Counted from the first letter of the stretch, positions 1 to 7,945 are shown. The stretch is DNA of 38,341 nucleotides from Protofrankia coriariae (GCF_001017755.1 NZ_JWIO01000025.1:35365-73705), one strand, 5' to 3'. Notes: generated from the sequence alone by a model not told the origin. Numbers and translations are program-made.

Positions 1-894
1 GCGGACGCCGACGTGCTGGTCACGATGGTGCGCCAGCACCTCCTGCTCATCGAGGCCGCGACCCGGCGGGACATCGACGACCCGGCGACCATCGAGGCGG
101 TGGCCCGGGCCGCCGGCAGCCCCCGGATCCTCGGCCTGCTGCACGCCCTGACCGAAGCCGACGCACTCGCCACCGGCCCGACGGCCTGGAGCCCGTGGAA
201 GGCACGGCTGGTGGGCGACCTGGTGGAGCGGGCGATGGCGGTCCACAGCGGCGGGCGTGCGCCGTGCCCGCCCGCCCTCACCGACCGTCAACGGGCTCTT
301 CTCACGCTCCCGGACGACTACCACGTCGCGGTCAACCCGCTGCCGGACGACTCGATGTTCGAGATCGTGGTGGTGGCGCCCGACCGTCCCGGGCTGCTGG
401 CCGCCACCACGGGAGTGCTCGCCGTCAACCGGCTGGACGTGCACCGTGCCTCCGCCCGCGGCGAGAACGGCCGGGCGCTGTTGCAGGCGGCGGTGGCGAG
501 CACGCACGACGGGGAGCCCAGCGCCGGGAAGCTGCGCGGTGACCTGCTGCGGGTCCTCGCCGGCCGGGTCGACCTGGACGCCAGGATCGCCGGCCGGGAA
601 CAGGCGTACGCGGCCGCCCGGCGCCGGCCGCCGCCCGCGCCACCAAAAATCATTTTTGACGACTCCGGATCCGACACGGTGATCGAGATACGGGCGCCCG
701 ACCGTGCCGGGGTGCTGTTCCGGATGGTCCGCGCGCTCACCGACGCCGGGCTCGGCGTGCGTACCGCGATCGTGGCCACGATCGGTCTCGACGTCGTGAA
801 CGCCTTCTACGTACGGGAGGCCGACGGCAGCACCGTGGGGAGGCCCGGGCGGCGGGAGGAGGTGGCGAACCTCGTCCTGGCCGCGCTCGGATGA
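1..894 (+). CDS. glnD: [Protein-PII] uridylyltransferase GlnD, C-terminal part (5'-truncated)
   Basis: The reading frame is open from the first base, so the gene starts outside the window and only about 297 codons remain. The visible part has the end of the HD domain (LLLIEAATRRDIDDPATIEA) followed by two ACT domains. The first starts near FEIVVVAPDRPGLLAATTG and the second near VIEIRAPDRAGVLFRMVR; this tandem ACT tail is typical of GlnD. GlnD adds UMP to, and removes it from, the PII signal protein according to glutamine level, in the cytoplasm. In actinobacteria it usually lies in an amtB-glnK-glnD operon, which would lie to the left. The catalytic nucleotidyltransferase domain is not visible. 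It ends with TGA 127 bp before tRNA-Ser. Confidence 0.93.
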   Translation, partial: ADADVLVTMVRQHLLLIEAATRRDIDDPATIEAVARAAGSPRILGLLHALTEADALATGPTAWSPWKARLVGDLVERAMAVHSGGRAPCPPALTDRQRALLTLPDDYHVAVNPLPDDSMFEIVVVAPDRPGLLAATTGVLAVNRLDVHRASARGENGRALLQAAVASTHDGEPSAGKLRGDLLRVLAGRVDLDARIAGREQAYAAARRRPPPAPPKIIFDDSGSDTVIEIRAPDRAGVLFRMVRALTDAGLGVRTAIVATIGLDVVNAFYVREADGSTVGRPGRREEVANLVLAALG

Positions 895-1002
895 GCGCCC
901 TGTGTCCGAGCATGCCGTCCGCGGGTGCGCCGAGCGCCCGGCCTCGCCGGAGCCGTCCGCGGGCCCGGGAGAGGGTGGCAAAGTCACACCGGAAGTGGTG
1001 GC

Positions 1003-1008
1003 TATACT
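1003..1008 (+). promoter_or_regulatory. Probable -10 box of tRNA-Ser
   Basis: TATACT lies 13 bp before the first tRNA base, a good match to the actinobacterial sigma-70-type -10 box. No convincing -35 hexamer is visible 16-18 bp upstream. The rest of the 127-bp gap after glnD shows nothing else I can support. Confidence 0.5.
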
Positions 1009-1021
1009 CAGAACGCACGTT

Positions 1022-1111
1022 GGAGGCTTCGCCTAGTCCGGTCTATGGCGCCGCACTGCTAATGCGGTTGGGGGCAACACCCCCTCCCGGGTTCAAATCC
1101 CGGAGCCTCCG
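1022..1111 (+). tRNA. tRNA-Ser (anticodon GCU)
   Basis: A full class II cloverleaf can be folded. The acceptor stem GGAGGCT pairs with AGCCTCC and the discriminator base is G. The anticodon loop carries GCT, the long variable arm is GGGGGCAACACCCCC, and the T-loop is GGGTTCAAATCCC. CCA is not encoded. The 3' end is the attachment site of the adjoining element, which restores the complete tRNA on this side. Confidence 0.97.
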
Positions 1112-2699
1112 CTTTTTTGGCGATCTTTCGGCGTCTCGGTCTGGTGCTCTGACCAGCGGAGACGCCGGAGGATGACCCCCCGGCTACCACTCTTTGATCA
1201 CTGGAACCCAGACCGTCCCCAGAGCGGACCGCGCGCGGGATCGCCGCCGCGATCGTGGCCGCCGCCTGCTGCCCCTTCGAGCGCAGTAGATGGACGTACA
1301 GCGCCCCCGTGATCGATGGCGTCGAGTGACCGAGGCGCTTGGACACCAACGCGATGTCGACACCTTCAGCGAGCTGGATCGACGCGGACGAATGCCGCAG
1401 ATCGTGCAGCCGCCGCGGCGACAGCAACCGATCCCCGATCTCGTCCCCCACCTCCAGGGCCACCGACAACGGCCCGGCCAGGTGCAGCACCGACCGCGGG
1501 CCCTCCCGAGTCACACCGATCACCGTCACCTGCCCGATCGGCTCACGGTCGCGGTACAGCGTCCACGTGCCCTCCGCCGGCCGGTACCGGGTGCCGATGA
1601 CGACCGTCCGGCTCCTGGCCGCCGCCGACGCCCGGACGGTGCCTAGCAGACCAACCCGCCGGGCGATCTGCTGCATCCGCCGGGTGACGTATTGCGGGTC
1701 CAGGTGCCGCCCCGACGGGTGGGTGAACATCAGCTCCGCGAGCTGGACCGGCCGGCCGTGCTCGTCGGGCAGCGCCCCGTTATCCCATCTGTCGCCGACC
1801 GCCGCGCGCTCGTCGTCCTGGCGCAGCCGGTGCCCCATCAGGGACCCGATCAGCGTGGGGTCGAGATCGACCTTGCGTTTGCCGTTGCGCGTCTTCGGCG
1901 GCCACACGCCGTACGCGGTGTCGTTCTTGACGATCTGCTGGGAGATCGTGAGCACCGCCGCGGCTTCGTCCAGGCCCGACCAGGTCGCTCCGCACGCCTC
2001 ACCGCGGCGCAGACCGGCCAACGCGATCAGCTCGAACATCGCAGACAGCCGGTCGCCGGCCGCTTCGTCGAGGAACCGGCCGACCTCTTCCGCCTCCCAC
2101 GGCTCGACCTCCGGTGGCGTGTACGACGCCAGTTCCACCCCGTCCGCCGGGTTGAAACTGATCATCCGCTGCTTCACCGCGTCGTTCAGCGCGCTGCGCA
2201 GCATCTGCAAGACGTCCTTCACCGTCGCCGGACCGATCGGCCGCCCGGGGCGCTCCTGGGATGCCGTGGCCGCCAGCTTCAATGCCGTGTCGATGTGCTC
2301 GGCGCGCAGACCGGCCACCGGCAACTCCCCGAGATACGGCACCAGGTGCAGCCTGACGAACTGCTCGTAGCGTGCCCGGGTGGTCGGACGCAGCGCGTTC
2401 TTCCGGCCCAGCCAGTCAGTCAGGTAGGCGCCGACGGTCAGTCCGCCGATGTGCCGCTGACCGGCGCGGACATGACCCGCCGCTTTCTCCGCCTCTTCCT
2501 CTGCTGCCTTTTTCGTCTCGTACCCCGACCCGCTCAGCTCGGTTCTGCCGACCAGCGGGACCAACTCTTTGGGCACCCATATCCGGTAGGTCCACGATCC
2601 ATGTGTCCGCCTGGTCAGCTCCGGGCACTGGCCACGGCTGTACTTCTTTTTCGTTTCCGCGTCCCGGCATCCGCACAGCTTCTCAACCTTGATCTTCAC
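1059..2699 (-). CDS. Tyrosine site-specific recombinase (integrase of element 1)
   Basis: 546 aa. It integrates and excises the element at the tRNA-Ser 3' end. The catalytic residues seen are Arg231 (LAGLRRGEA), the HDLRH box at 432-436, LGHS at 456-459 and Tyr468 (GALYVHL). The N-terminal arm domain begins with a Cys-rich patch (CGC at 9-11, CPEL near 25), followed by the core-binding domain at roughly 85-185. An insert of about 75 residues (roughly 350-425) separates the catalytic core from the HDLRH box, longer than in most relatives. The GTG start at 2699 was chosen because it overlaps the stop of the upstream regulator by 17 bp, implying coupling. The last ~18 codons lie in the tRNA gene, and the TAG stop falls on the complement of the anticodon loop. 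The gene end would change on excision. Confidence 0.93.
   Translation of the reverse strand: MKIKVEKLCGCRDAETKKKYSRGQCPELTRRTHGSWTYRIWVPKELVPLVGRTELSGSGYETKKAAEEEAEKAAGHVRAGQRHIGGLTVGAYLTDWLGRKNALRPTTRARYEQFVRLHLVPYLGELPVAGLRAEHIDTALKLAATASQERPGRPIGPATVKDVLQMLRSALNDAVKQRMISFNPADGVELASYTPPEVEPWEAEEVGRFLDEAAGDRLSAMFELIALAGLRRGEACGATWSGLDEAAAVLTISQQIVKNDTAYGVWPPKTRNGKRKVDLDPTLIGSLMGHRLRQDDERAAVGDRWDNGALPDEHGRPVQLAELMFTHPSGRHLDPQYVTRRMQQIARRVGLLGTVRASAAARSRTVVIGTRYRPAEGTWTLYRDREPIGQVTVIGVTREGPRSVLHLAGPLSVALEVGDEIGDRLLSPRRLHDLRHSSASIQLAEGVDIALVSKRLGHSTPSITGALYVHLLRSKGQQAAATIAAAIPRAVRSGDGLGSSDQRVVAGGSSSGVSAGQSTRPRRRKIAKKAEAPGFEPGRGCCPQPH
1088..1112 (+). repeat. attL core of element 1 (tRNA-Ser 3' end)
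   Basis: These 25 bp (starting CGGGTTCAAATCCCGG and ending CCTCCGC) recur exactly at 15612-15636. This copy is part of the intact tRNA gene and the other is a fragment, as expected for integration into a tRNA 3' end by a tyrosine recombinase. The integrase gene reads leftward through this copy. Confidence 0.93.
1195..1228 (+). repeat. Arm-type direct repeat, left copy
   Basis: A 34-bp stretch (TGATCACTGGAACCCAGAC...) matches 15469-15502 at 26 of 34 positions in the same orientation. The copies lie 82 bp from the attL core and 109 bp from the attR core, so both would flank the core in the excised circle, as arm sites for integrase or Xis do. This copy lies inside the integrase gene, so the right copy could instead be a relic of an integrase 3' end. 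Confidence 0.45.
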
Positions 2700-3384
2700 G
2701 GGCGTCCGTCTCTGCCAGCCGCTGTTCGATCTCCCGGGACAGCTCCCGCGTGATGTGGCCTCGGTGCGCCTGGCGCTCGTTCGGCTCCATGTCGCCGAGC
2801 GCTCGGACCCGCCGGTCACGTTCGTCGGTCAGGGAGTGTCCCCACAACGTGAGTGCCTCCATGACGACCGTTTGAGTCGATGCTCCGAGGCGTCGTGCAA
2901 GGGCCTCGTCCGCTTCTGTCGAGGTGATCGGCCGGATGCCAAGATTGGGATTGTCAGGCTTGATCGTCACGAGCAAGTCGGTGGATCGCAGGTGAGACGG
3001 CGTCCCTGAAAGCTGTTCGCGGACGTACGCCCGCGGCGCCACCGCTTGGGGCGACAGCCGGACGTCGCCATCGCCCGCGAAGAACTCGGCAGGCGCTACA
3101 CCGATCGCCTCGGACAGCAACAGCAGCGTCCCGAGATCGACCGTGTCGCGGTCACCGCGTTCGATCGCGGCGACCCGTACGCGAGTCCAGCTCAAGCCGT
3201 GCCGCTGGAACGTCACGGCCATCTCGTGCTGCGTCCATTGCCACTGTTCGCGCAGACGGCGGAGGTTCTCGCCGACGATCTGGCCGACGCTCGCGCTCCC
3301 TGGCGGATCGTGCGCCACCCAGCGGACGCGTGGTTGCCGCTCGTAGGGCTCGGTCGTTGTCTCGCCTGTCGCCATGGCCCCCAT
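2683..3384 (-). CDS. XRE-family DNA-binding regulator
   Basis: 233 aa. The N-terminal part (residues ~33-95) is a helix-turn-helix of the Cro/CI type (VGQIVGENLRRLREQWQWTQ, VRVAAIERGDRDTVDLGTLL). The rest (~110-233) is an unrecognised helical region with ALARRLGASTQTVVMEALTL, which could be a ribbon-helix-helix-like or dimerisation segment. It lies directly upstream of the integrase with a 17-bp overlap, so it probably controls or is co-expressed with integration. It faces another XRE protein across a 121-bp gap, the arrangement of a phage-like lysogeny switch. The start may be ATG 3384 or the second ATG at 3375; no good ribosome site marks either. Confidence 0.85.
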   Translation of the reverse strand: MGAMATGETTTEPYERQPRVRWVAHDPPGSASVGQIVGENLRRLREQWQWTQHEMAVTFQRHGLSWTRVRVAAIERGDRDTVDLGTLLLLSEAIGVAPAEFFAGDGDVRLSPQAVAPRAYVREQLSGTPSHLRSTDLLVTIKPDNPNLGIRPITSTEADEALARRLGASTQTVVMEALTLWGHSLTDERDRRVRALGDMEPNERQAHRGHITRELSREIEQRLAETDAREDQG

Positions 3385-3405
3385 CTTGACATGTCGTCCG
3401 GTCAG

Positions 3406-3435
3406 TTGCCGACCACGTCATCTGTCGACTATGGT
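3406..3435 (+). promoter_or_regulatory. Probable promoter of the rightward operon
   Basis: TTGCCG (3406-3411) and TATGGT (3430-3435) are spaced 18 bp apart in the divergent gap between the two XRE genes and point toward the gene at 3506. The gap is also rich in GACC/GGTC half-sites that could be repressor contacts. Confidence 0.4.
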
Positions 3436-3505
3436 CGGCTCCGTCCAGTCGATTGGTCGTCAAGCGACCGGATGACAGAGTCTGAGCGATCGAAGGAGTC
3501 CGACC

Positions 3506-3733
3506 GTGGCAACGCAGGACATCGCACCCTCACGCTTTCGGCAGTGGCGGACGGATGCGGGCCTGACCCTTGACGACCTGGCCGACCTCACCGGCCGGAG
3601 CAAGGGTTACCTGTCGCGCATCGAGCGCGGACAGCGCACACCGTCTCCGCTGGTGAAAGTTCAGCTTGCCCGCAGCCTCGGCGCACGGGTGCGCGACTTG
3701 TTCGACGTCGACCCCGTCAGGAAGGCATCGTGA
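3506..3733 (+). CDS. Small XRE-family regulator
   Basis: 75 aa, almost entirely one helix-turn-helix domain (FRQWRTDAGLTLDDLADLTG, then SKGYLSRIERGQRTPSPLVK). It begins at GTG with AGGAG 8 bp upstream, and divides the divergent control region with the 233-aa XRE protein to its left. It is the first gene of a long rightward operon in which successive genes overlap by 4 bp. By analogy with phage switches it is a Cro-like or activator protein for the replication genes; that role is inferred from position only. Confidence 0.85.
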   Translation: MATQDIAPSRFRQWRTDAGLTLDDLADLTGRSKGYLSRIERGQRTPSPLVKVQLARSLGARVRDLFDVDPVRKAS

Positions 3734-3969
3734 CCAGGCCGACCCCGGCGCGCGGTCAGTGGACCGCTGCCGACGTGCGCGGGCTCGGCGTCATCACGGA
3801 CGTGGTCACCGCCGGGTCCGTGCTCGACATCGGGCCGACGAAGACACGTGAGCTGGTCCGTGCCGGCCGCTTCCCGGTCCCGGTCATCCGGCACGGGGAG
3901 CGTTACGTCGTCCCGGTGCGCGGCCTGCTGGACCTGCTCGGCGTGAGTGAGGGAGCCGTGAGCGGGTGA
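3730..3969 (+). CDS. HTH/Xis-like DNA-binding protein
   Basis: 79 aa, GTG start overlapping the previous stop (GTGA). The part from VITDVVTAGSVLDIGPTKTR to FPVPVIRHGERYVVPVRGLL has the layout of a winged-helix MerR/AlpA-type domain: recognition helix, then a wing with a PV-x-RHG-x-R turn and a following helix. Proteins of this form act as excisionases or as regulators in integrative elements. Its place just after the switch region, in an operon leading to the primase, fits either role. The integrase is on the opposite strand, so a dedicated excisionase is plausible but unproven. Confidence 0.75.
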   Translation: MTRPTPARGQWTAADVRGLGVITDVVTAGSVLDIGPTKTRELVRAGRFPVPVIRHGERYVVPVRGLLDLLGVSEGAVSG

Positions 3970-4193
3970 GGCCGCAGACAGCAACGCCCCGGGGTGCGGC
4001 TCCCGGGGCGGCTGAAGACGAGACACAGGTTGGCGACCGATCTCCCCGCGAGGGTACCGCGCCGGTCGCTGTCGACCGCCTCCGCACGCTCCTACACGCC
4101 CGGGCCGTCACGTCTGGGCGGCCGCTACGGCACCGCCACGACGAGATCGGCCACGAGGCCAAGCGGCTGGTCCGTCAGGGGGCGTCCCGGTGA
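3966..4193 (+). CDS. Small hypothetical protein
   Basis: 75 aa, not recognised. It starts at GTG overlapping the previous stop by 4 bp and ends in a 4-bp overlap with the next gene, which is the main evidence that it is real. The N-terminal half is Pro/Ala/Gly-rich and probably disordered. The C-terminal half (VAVDRLRTLLHARAVTSGRP to EIGHEAKRLVRQ) is basic and helical, compatible with nucleic-acid binding. Confidence 0.6.
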   Translation: MRPQTATPRGAAPGAAEDETQVGDRSPREGTAPVAVDRLRTLLHARAVTSGRPLRHRHDEIGHEAKRLVRQGASR

Positions 4194-4636
4194 GCGACCT
4201 CCGATCCCTGTTCACCCGCGACCCGGTCGGCCGCTGGGCGCAAGACAAGATCCGCGCCGCCCGTGCCGCCGGCCGGATCCCGTCCTACGGCTCGCCGGAG
4301 TGGGCGGCGCTGCCGGACGACGATCCGCGCCGGGCCGCGGCGATCCTCGTTGCCGCCGAGTCCTGGCGCGCCGAGGCCGACCCGGTGTGGCGCGACGCCG
4401 TCCACCGGGCCGAGCAGGACGGCGCGCGTGCCGCCTACCTGCGTGATGTCGATGCGCGCTGGGGTGAGATCCAGGCTGCGTGGCGGGAGCTCTCCCAGCA
4501 CGTGGCCCGGATCGAACGTGCCCGCGCCGTCGGGTCCGATGTCGGGCTCCCGCTGGACGAGCGCCGCCGCCTGGCGCTGACGCCGCGGCCTGGCGACTAT
4601 CCCGGACGCCAGGCGTCGGAGCGGAGGACCGCGTGA
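4190..4636 (+). CDS. DUF2742-like phage/satellite protein
   Basis: 148 aa. The segment IPSYGSPEWAALPDDDP, followed by RRAAAILVAAESWR, resembles the core of DUF2742 proteins of mycobacteriophages and phiRv-type islands (a glycine-containing turn, W, D-x-x-P, then a helix ending in W). No function is established for that family. It usually sits near a primase, as here: the next gene starts inside its stop codon. The C-terminal half is an Arg/Glu-rich helix and may form a coiled coil (VARIERARAV). Confidence 0.7.
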   Translation: MSDLRSLFTRDPVGRWAQDKIRAARAAGRIPSYGSPEWAALPDDDPRRAAAILVAAESWRAEADPVWRDAVHRAEQDGARAAYLRDVDARWGEIQAAWRELSQHVARIERARAVGSDVGLPLDERRRLALTPRPGDYPGRQASERRTA

Positions 4637-6441
4637 ACGACGACGGCATGCTGCACGACCTGGGGTCCGGTGACATTGAGCCGGACGACGACGCTGACGG
4701 CTACGTCCCGCCGCCGAACAAGCCGATGACGGTCGCCCGTCACCTGATGGCCCGAGCCGAACGGGACGGGCTCTACACGCTGCGGCACTGGCGCGGCACG
4801 TGGATGCGCTGGGAGCTCACTCATTGGCGCGAGATTGACGACCGGGAGATCCGCGCCGACGCCTACAAGCGGCTTGAGCACGCCCAGTTCGCCGTTCGGG
4901 TCAGCGTCCGGGTCAAGGCCGCGGACGGTACGGAGACGACGCGGGTGGAGACCCGCGGGGCCGACTGGATCCCGACGAAACGCAAGATCGCCGAGTTGCT
5001 CGAGTCCATGGCCGCGATCACGCATCTACCGTCGACGATCGACCCACCGTCATGGATAGGTCCGGCTGAGCCGGGTGAGCCGGGTAAGCCGGGTAAGCCG
5101 GGTAAATATCAACTTAACGCGCAGGGGGGCCGGGATCCGATCGTTGCGTGCTCCAACGGGCTGCTCCGCCTGGCCGACCGTACGGTGGCCTCGCCGACCC
5201 CGGCGTTCTTCAATCTCGTCTCAGTCCCATTCGCCTACAGCCCGGACGCGCCGAAACCCGAACGGTGGTTGGCCTTCCTCGGCCAGCTCTGGCCGGACGA
5301 CCCGGACGCGATCGCCACGCTGCAAGAGTTCTTCGGCTACGTCGTGTCCGGCCGGACCGATCTGCACAAGATCCTGCTCATCGTCGGTCCCACCCGGTCG
5401 GGCAAGGGCACGATCGGCCGCATCCTTACGGCGCTGGTCGGTAAGGGCAACATGGCCGGTCCGACGCTGGCGAGCATGGGCAGCCAGTTCGGGTTGTCGC
5501 CGCTGCTGGGTAAGCCGCTGGCGATCATCTCGGACGCGCGGCTGAACCCGCGGGACGGTCAGCAGGTCGTCGAACGGCTGTTGACGATCTCCGGCGAGGA
5601 CACGATCGACATCGACCGCAAGCACAAAGACCCGTGGACGGGTCGGCTCCCGGCTCGGATCGTGATCCTGTCCAACGAGCTGCCGAAGTTCGGTGACGCC
5701 TCCGGCGTCATCGCCTACCGGTTCCTGGTGCTGGCCATGCGGCATTCCTGGCTCGGTCAGGAGAACCCCGGTCTGTCCGGCGAGCTGCTGACCGAACTGC
5801 CCGGCATCCTGAACTGGGCCCTCGACGGCCTTGACCGGCTGACGGCGCAGGGCCGGTTCACCGAGCCGGCAAGCTCCGTCGACGCCGTGCTGACCATGAA
5901 AGACATGGCCTCGCCGATGTCGGCCTTCGTCCGCGAATGCTGCGACATCGGACCCCGCCATGAGATCGCCGTGGACGTCCTGTGGAAGGCGTGGCGGGCA
6001 TGGTGCGACGACTCCGGCAACAGCGCCGGGACGAAGGCCACCTTCGGCCGCAACCTTCAGTCCATCGCGCCGCAGATGCGACGGACGAAACCGCGCGGCC
6101 CGGACGGTAAGCAGGTCCCGACCTACAGCGGGATCACGCTCAAGTCCGATGTAGGGCCTGCAATGCAGAACTACCCGGCTCACCCGGCTCAGCCGGCTCA
6201 GCCGGACGTCCGGAGCCTGACTGAGCCGGGCAACGAGCCGGCTGAGCCGGGTGAGCCGGGCACTTTGCCACTGCAAGCCGTACACGAGAGCGCGCTACCC
6301 GCCGAGCTGGCCGACGTGCCACCTGACGAGATCGGCGACTGCGCCGCGAGATGCGGCCGGAAGATCCGCCGCTACGGGCCCCACGCGACCGGCACGCTGT
6401 GCCCCGCCTGCCTGGCCGTCCGCCGTGGTGGTGCCGCGTGA
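4633..6441 (+). CDS. P4/D5-family primase-helicase
   Basis: 602 aa. It is a phage/plasmid replication ATPase. A D5-type N-terminal domain (about residues 50-220) precedes a superfamily-3-like helicase with Walker A GPTRSGKGT (Lys258), a Walker-B-like region (LAIISDAR) and a sensor segment (ILSNELPKFGD). The tail holds a CxxxC...CxxC zinc-finger-like motif (CAARCGRK, CPACLAVRR). The GTG at 4633 overlaps the previous stop; the longer upstream reading frame lies over another gene. Two collagen-like low-complexity inserts are odd: EPGEPGKPGKPGK near residue 148, and a PAEPGEPG linker near 520-545, both encoded by 9-bp tandem repeats. It should drive replication of the excised element. Confidence 0.9.
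   Translation: MNDDGMLHDLGSGDIEPDDDADGYVPPPNKPMTVARHLMARAERDGLYTLRHWRGTWMRWELTHWREIDDREIRADAYKRLEHAQFAVRVSVRVKAADGTETTRVETRGADWIPTKRKIAELLESMAAITHLPSTIDPPSWIGPAEPGEPGKPGKPGKYQLNAQGGRDPIVACSNGLLRLADRTVASPTPAFFNLVSVPFAYSPDAPKPERWLAFLGQLWPDDPDAIATLQEFFGYVVSGRTDLHKILLIVGPTRSGKGTIGRILTALVGKGNMAGPTLASMGSQFGLSPLLGKPLAIISDARLNPRDGQQVVERLLTISGEDTIDIDRKHKDPWTGRLPARIVILSNELPKFGDASGVIAYRFLVLAMRHSWLGQENPGLSGELLTELPGILNWALDGLDRLTAQGRFTEPASSVDAVLTMKDMASPMSAFVRECCDIGPRHEIAVDVLWKAWRAWCDDSGNSAGTKATFGRNLQSIAPQMRRTKPRGPDGKQVPTYSGITLKSDVGPAMQNYPAHPAQPAQPDVRSLTEPGNEPAEPGEPGTLPLQAVHESALPAELADVPPDEIGDCAARCGRKIRRYGPHATGTLCPACLAVRRGGAA
5068..5103 (+). repeat. 9-bp tandem repeat (GAGCCGGGT type) in the primase gene
   Basis: Four head-to-tail units, two GAGCCGGGT and two AAGCCGGGT, encode EPG-EPG-KPG-KPG. 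The unit length preserves the reading frame. The related array at 6175-6261 uses the same unit on both strands. Confidence 0.85.
6175..6261 (+). repeat. Inverted arrays of the same 9-bp unit around a palindrome
   Basis: Three CCGGCTCA(C/G) units are followed by the palindrome CCGGACGTCCGG (6202-6213) and then by CTGAGCCGG-type units in the opposite orientation. The whole can fold into a long imperfect hairpin. It encodes a Pro/Glu/Gly linker before the zinc-finger tail. It may be simple repeat expansion, or an origin-like structure inside the replication gene. Confidence 0.7.
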
Positions 6442-7751
6442 CCGCGTCGCCGCTCCGCCAGGTTCTTTCCGACGTCGCGGCCGAGACGGGGCGTCCGATG
6501 AAGGACCTGACCGTCCTTGCTGCGCAGAACGACCCGTTCCGGATCGACACCCCGGCCCGGCATCGGGACGGTGAATGGCTTGCCATTACTGCCCGGGATC
6601 TCGGACTCGGCAACCGAAGGATTCACCTTCGCGGCCTGCACTACATGGTCATCGGCCGCCCCAAGCCGGATGGGTCGCCGTACACGAACACCGATGCCGA
6701 CTGGACCTGGCTTCAGTCGGACGCGGGCAAGGCCGCCCGGTGGCTCCAGTACATCCCCTTCGATCAGATCGTCGACCAGCGCAACGCCGCGCCGACGGTG
6801 CAGATCTTCGAGCCGCCAGAGCCAGAGGCTTACCTGACGGTCGGGGTGCAGGTCGACATCCCCAGCGTCGACGACCTCATGCCCGCGGCCGAGCTTGCGG
6901 ACTTCAACGGGACGCAGCCCTACAAGCTCGTTGCATTCGGCGAGAAGTCATCCCTTGCTGACGTGCTCGGCCCGATTGTCGAGCAGTACCGGGCCGATCT
7001 CTACCTTCCGACCGGCGAGATCAGCGACACCTTGCTCTACCAGATGGCCAGTATCGGCGCGGCGGACGGCCGGCCGATGGTCGTCCTGTGCTTCTCGGAT
7101 GCCGATCCGGCCGGGTGGCAGATGCCGATCAGCATCGGCCGCAAGCTCCAGGCGTTCAAGGTGTCCCTGTTCCCGGATCTCGAATTCCAGGTGCACCGGG
7201 TCGCGCTCACGCCCGATCAGGTCCGCGAGTATGGCTTGCCATCAACGCCGCTGAAGGAGACCGAGAAGCGGGCCGACCGGTGGCGCCATGAGATGGGCGT
7301 GGAGCAGACCGAGATAGACGCGCTCGCTTCACTGCGTCCCGACCTGCTACGAGAGATCGCCCGTGACGCATTCGAGCAGTTCTTCGACACGACGCTTGAT
7401 CAGCGGGTGTTTACCGCACAGGGTCAGTGGCTCCACGACGCGCAGCGTGCGATCGATGAGGGGATGAACGCCGCGGATCTCGACCGGTTGCGCGCTATGG
7501 CGACCGCGAAGCTCGGCCAGCTCCAGGATGAGATCGACCGTCTCAACTCCGCTCTACGGGTGACGGCCGAGGACTTCGAGTTGCCGCCGATGCCCGGGAT
7601 GCCCGAGCCGCGAATCTCCCGTCAGCATGCCGAACCGCTGATCGACTCCCTGTGGTCGTTCGCCGAGCAGACGCAACGACTCATTGATTCCAAGTCCTAT
7701 CGGCAGAACCGCGCCGGAATCGAGCCCGCCGACCTTGAAGGTGCCGCATGA
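6438..7751 (+). CDS. TOPRIM-domain protein resembling topoisomerase VI subunit A / Spo11
   Basis: 437 aa, GTG start overlapping the primase stop. The TOPRIM signature is visible: Glu169 in AFGEKSS, and Asp221 and Asp223 in SDADPAGWQM. The N-terminal part has the layout of the winged-helix 5Y-CAP domain of Spo11/Topo VI-A: RGLHYMVIG with Tyr69 where the catalytic tyrosine would lie, then YTNTDADW, ARWLQYIPFDQIVDQRN. The C-terminal ~100 residues are helical (LDRLRAMATAKLGQLQDEID). Related proteins occur in phages and islands without a Topo VI-B partner, and none is seen here. It may nick, relax or process DNA in replication with the neighbouring primase, or be a nuclease. The domain assignment is fairly sure; the activity is not known. 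Confidence 0.75.
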   Translation: MTASPLRQVLSDVAAETGRPMKDLTVLAAQNDPFRIDTPARHRDGEWLAITARDLGLGNRRIHLRGLHYMVIGRPKPDGSPYTNTDADWTWLQSDAGKAARWLQYIPFDQIVDQRNAAPTVQIFEPPEPEAYLTVGVQVDIPSVDDLMPAAELADFNGTQPYKLVAFGEKSSLADVLGPIVEQYRADLYLPTGEISDTLLYQMASIGAADGRPMVVLCFSDADPAGWQMPISIGRKLQAFKVSLFPDLEFQVHRVALTPDQVREYGLPSTPLKETEKRADRWRHEMGVEQTEIDALASLRPDLLREIARDAFEQFFDTTLDQRVFTAQGQWLHDAQRAIDEGMNAADLDRLRAMATAKLGQLQDEIDRLNSALRVTAEDFELPPMPGMPEPRISRQHAEPLIDSLWSFAEQTQRLIDSKSYRQNRAGIEPADLEGAA

Positions 7752-7945
7752 CCCACCGACCACGAACCCCCATGACCCGGGACCGGGTGACGTCAAAGCC
7801 GGCCGGGCCGCGGGCTCAGCGAGCGCGGTACCGGCAGCCATGGCCAGGGCAGACGGTGCCTCTCCCGTCGCTACCGACTCCGACCAGCGTCACCCGGTCC
7901 CGACCCCCAACCGCACCAACCGACACGAGAAGGAGCAGCACATGA
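7748..7945 (+). CDS. Small Pro/Arg-rich hypothetical protein
   Basis: 65 aa, not recognised. Its ATG overlaps the stop of the TOPRIM gene (ATGA), and its own TGA overlaps the ATG of the next gene in the same way. This double coupling is the chief support. The composition (Arg, Pro, Thr, Ser) suggests a disordered basic peptide. Alternatively it could be a translated spacer with no product role. Confidence 0.45.
   Translation: MTHRPRTPMTRDRVTSKPAGPRAQRARYRQPWPGQTVPLPSLPTPTSVTRSRPPTAPTDTRRSST

Noticed and set aside
891-1175. Open frame starting in the glnD stop and running through tRNA-Ser
   Set aside because: It covers the whole tRNA and the att core and gives a low-complexity product without a ribosome site.
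1339-2753. Long plus-strand frames opposite the integrase
   Set aside because: The minus strand encodes a clear tyrosine recombinase with all catalytic residues; these are shadows.
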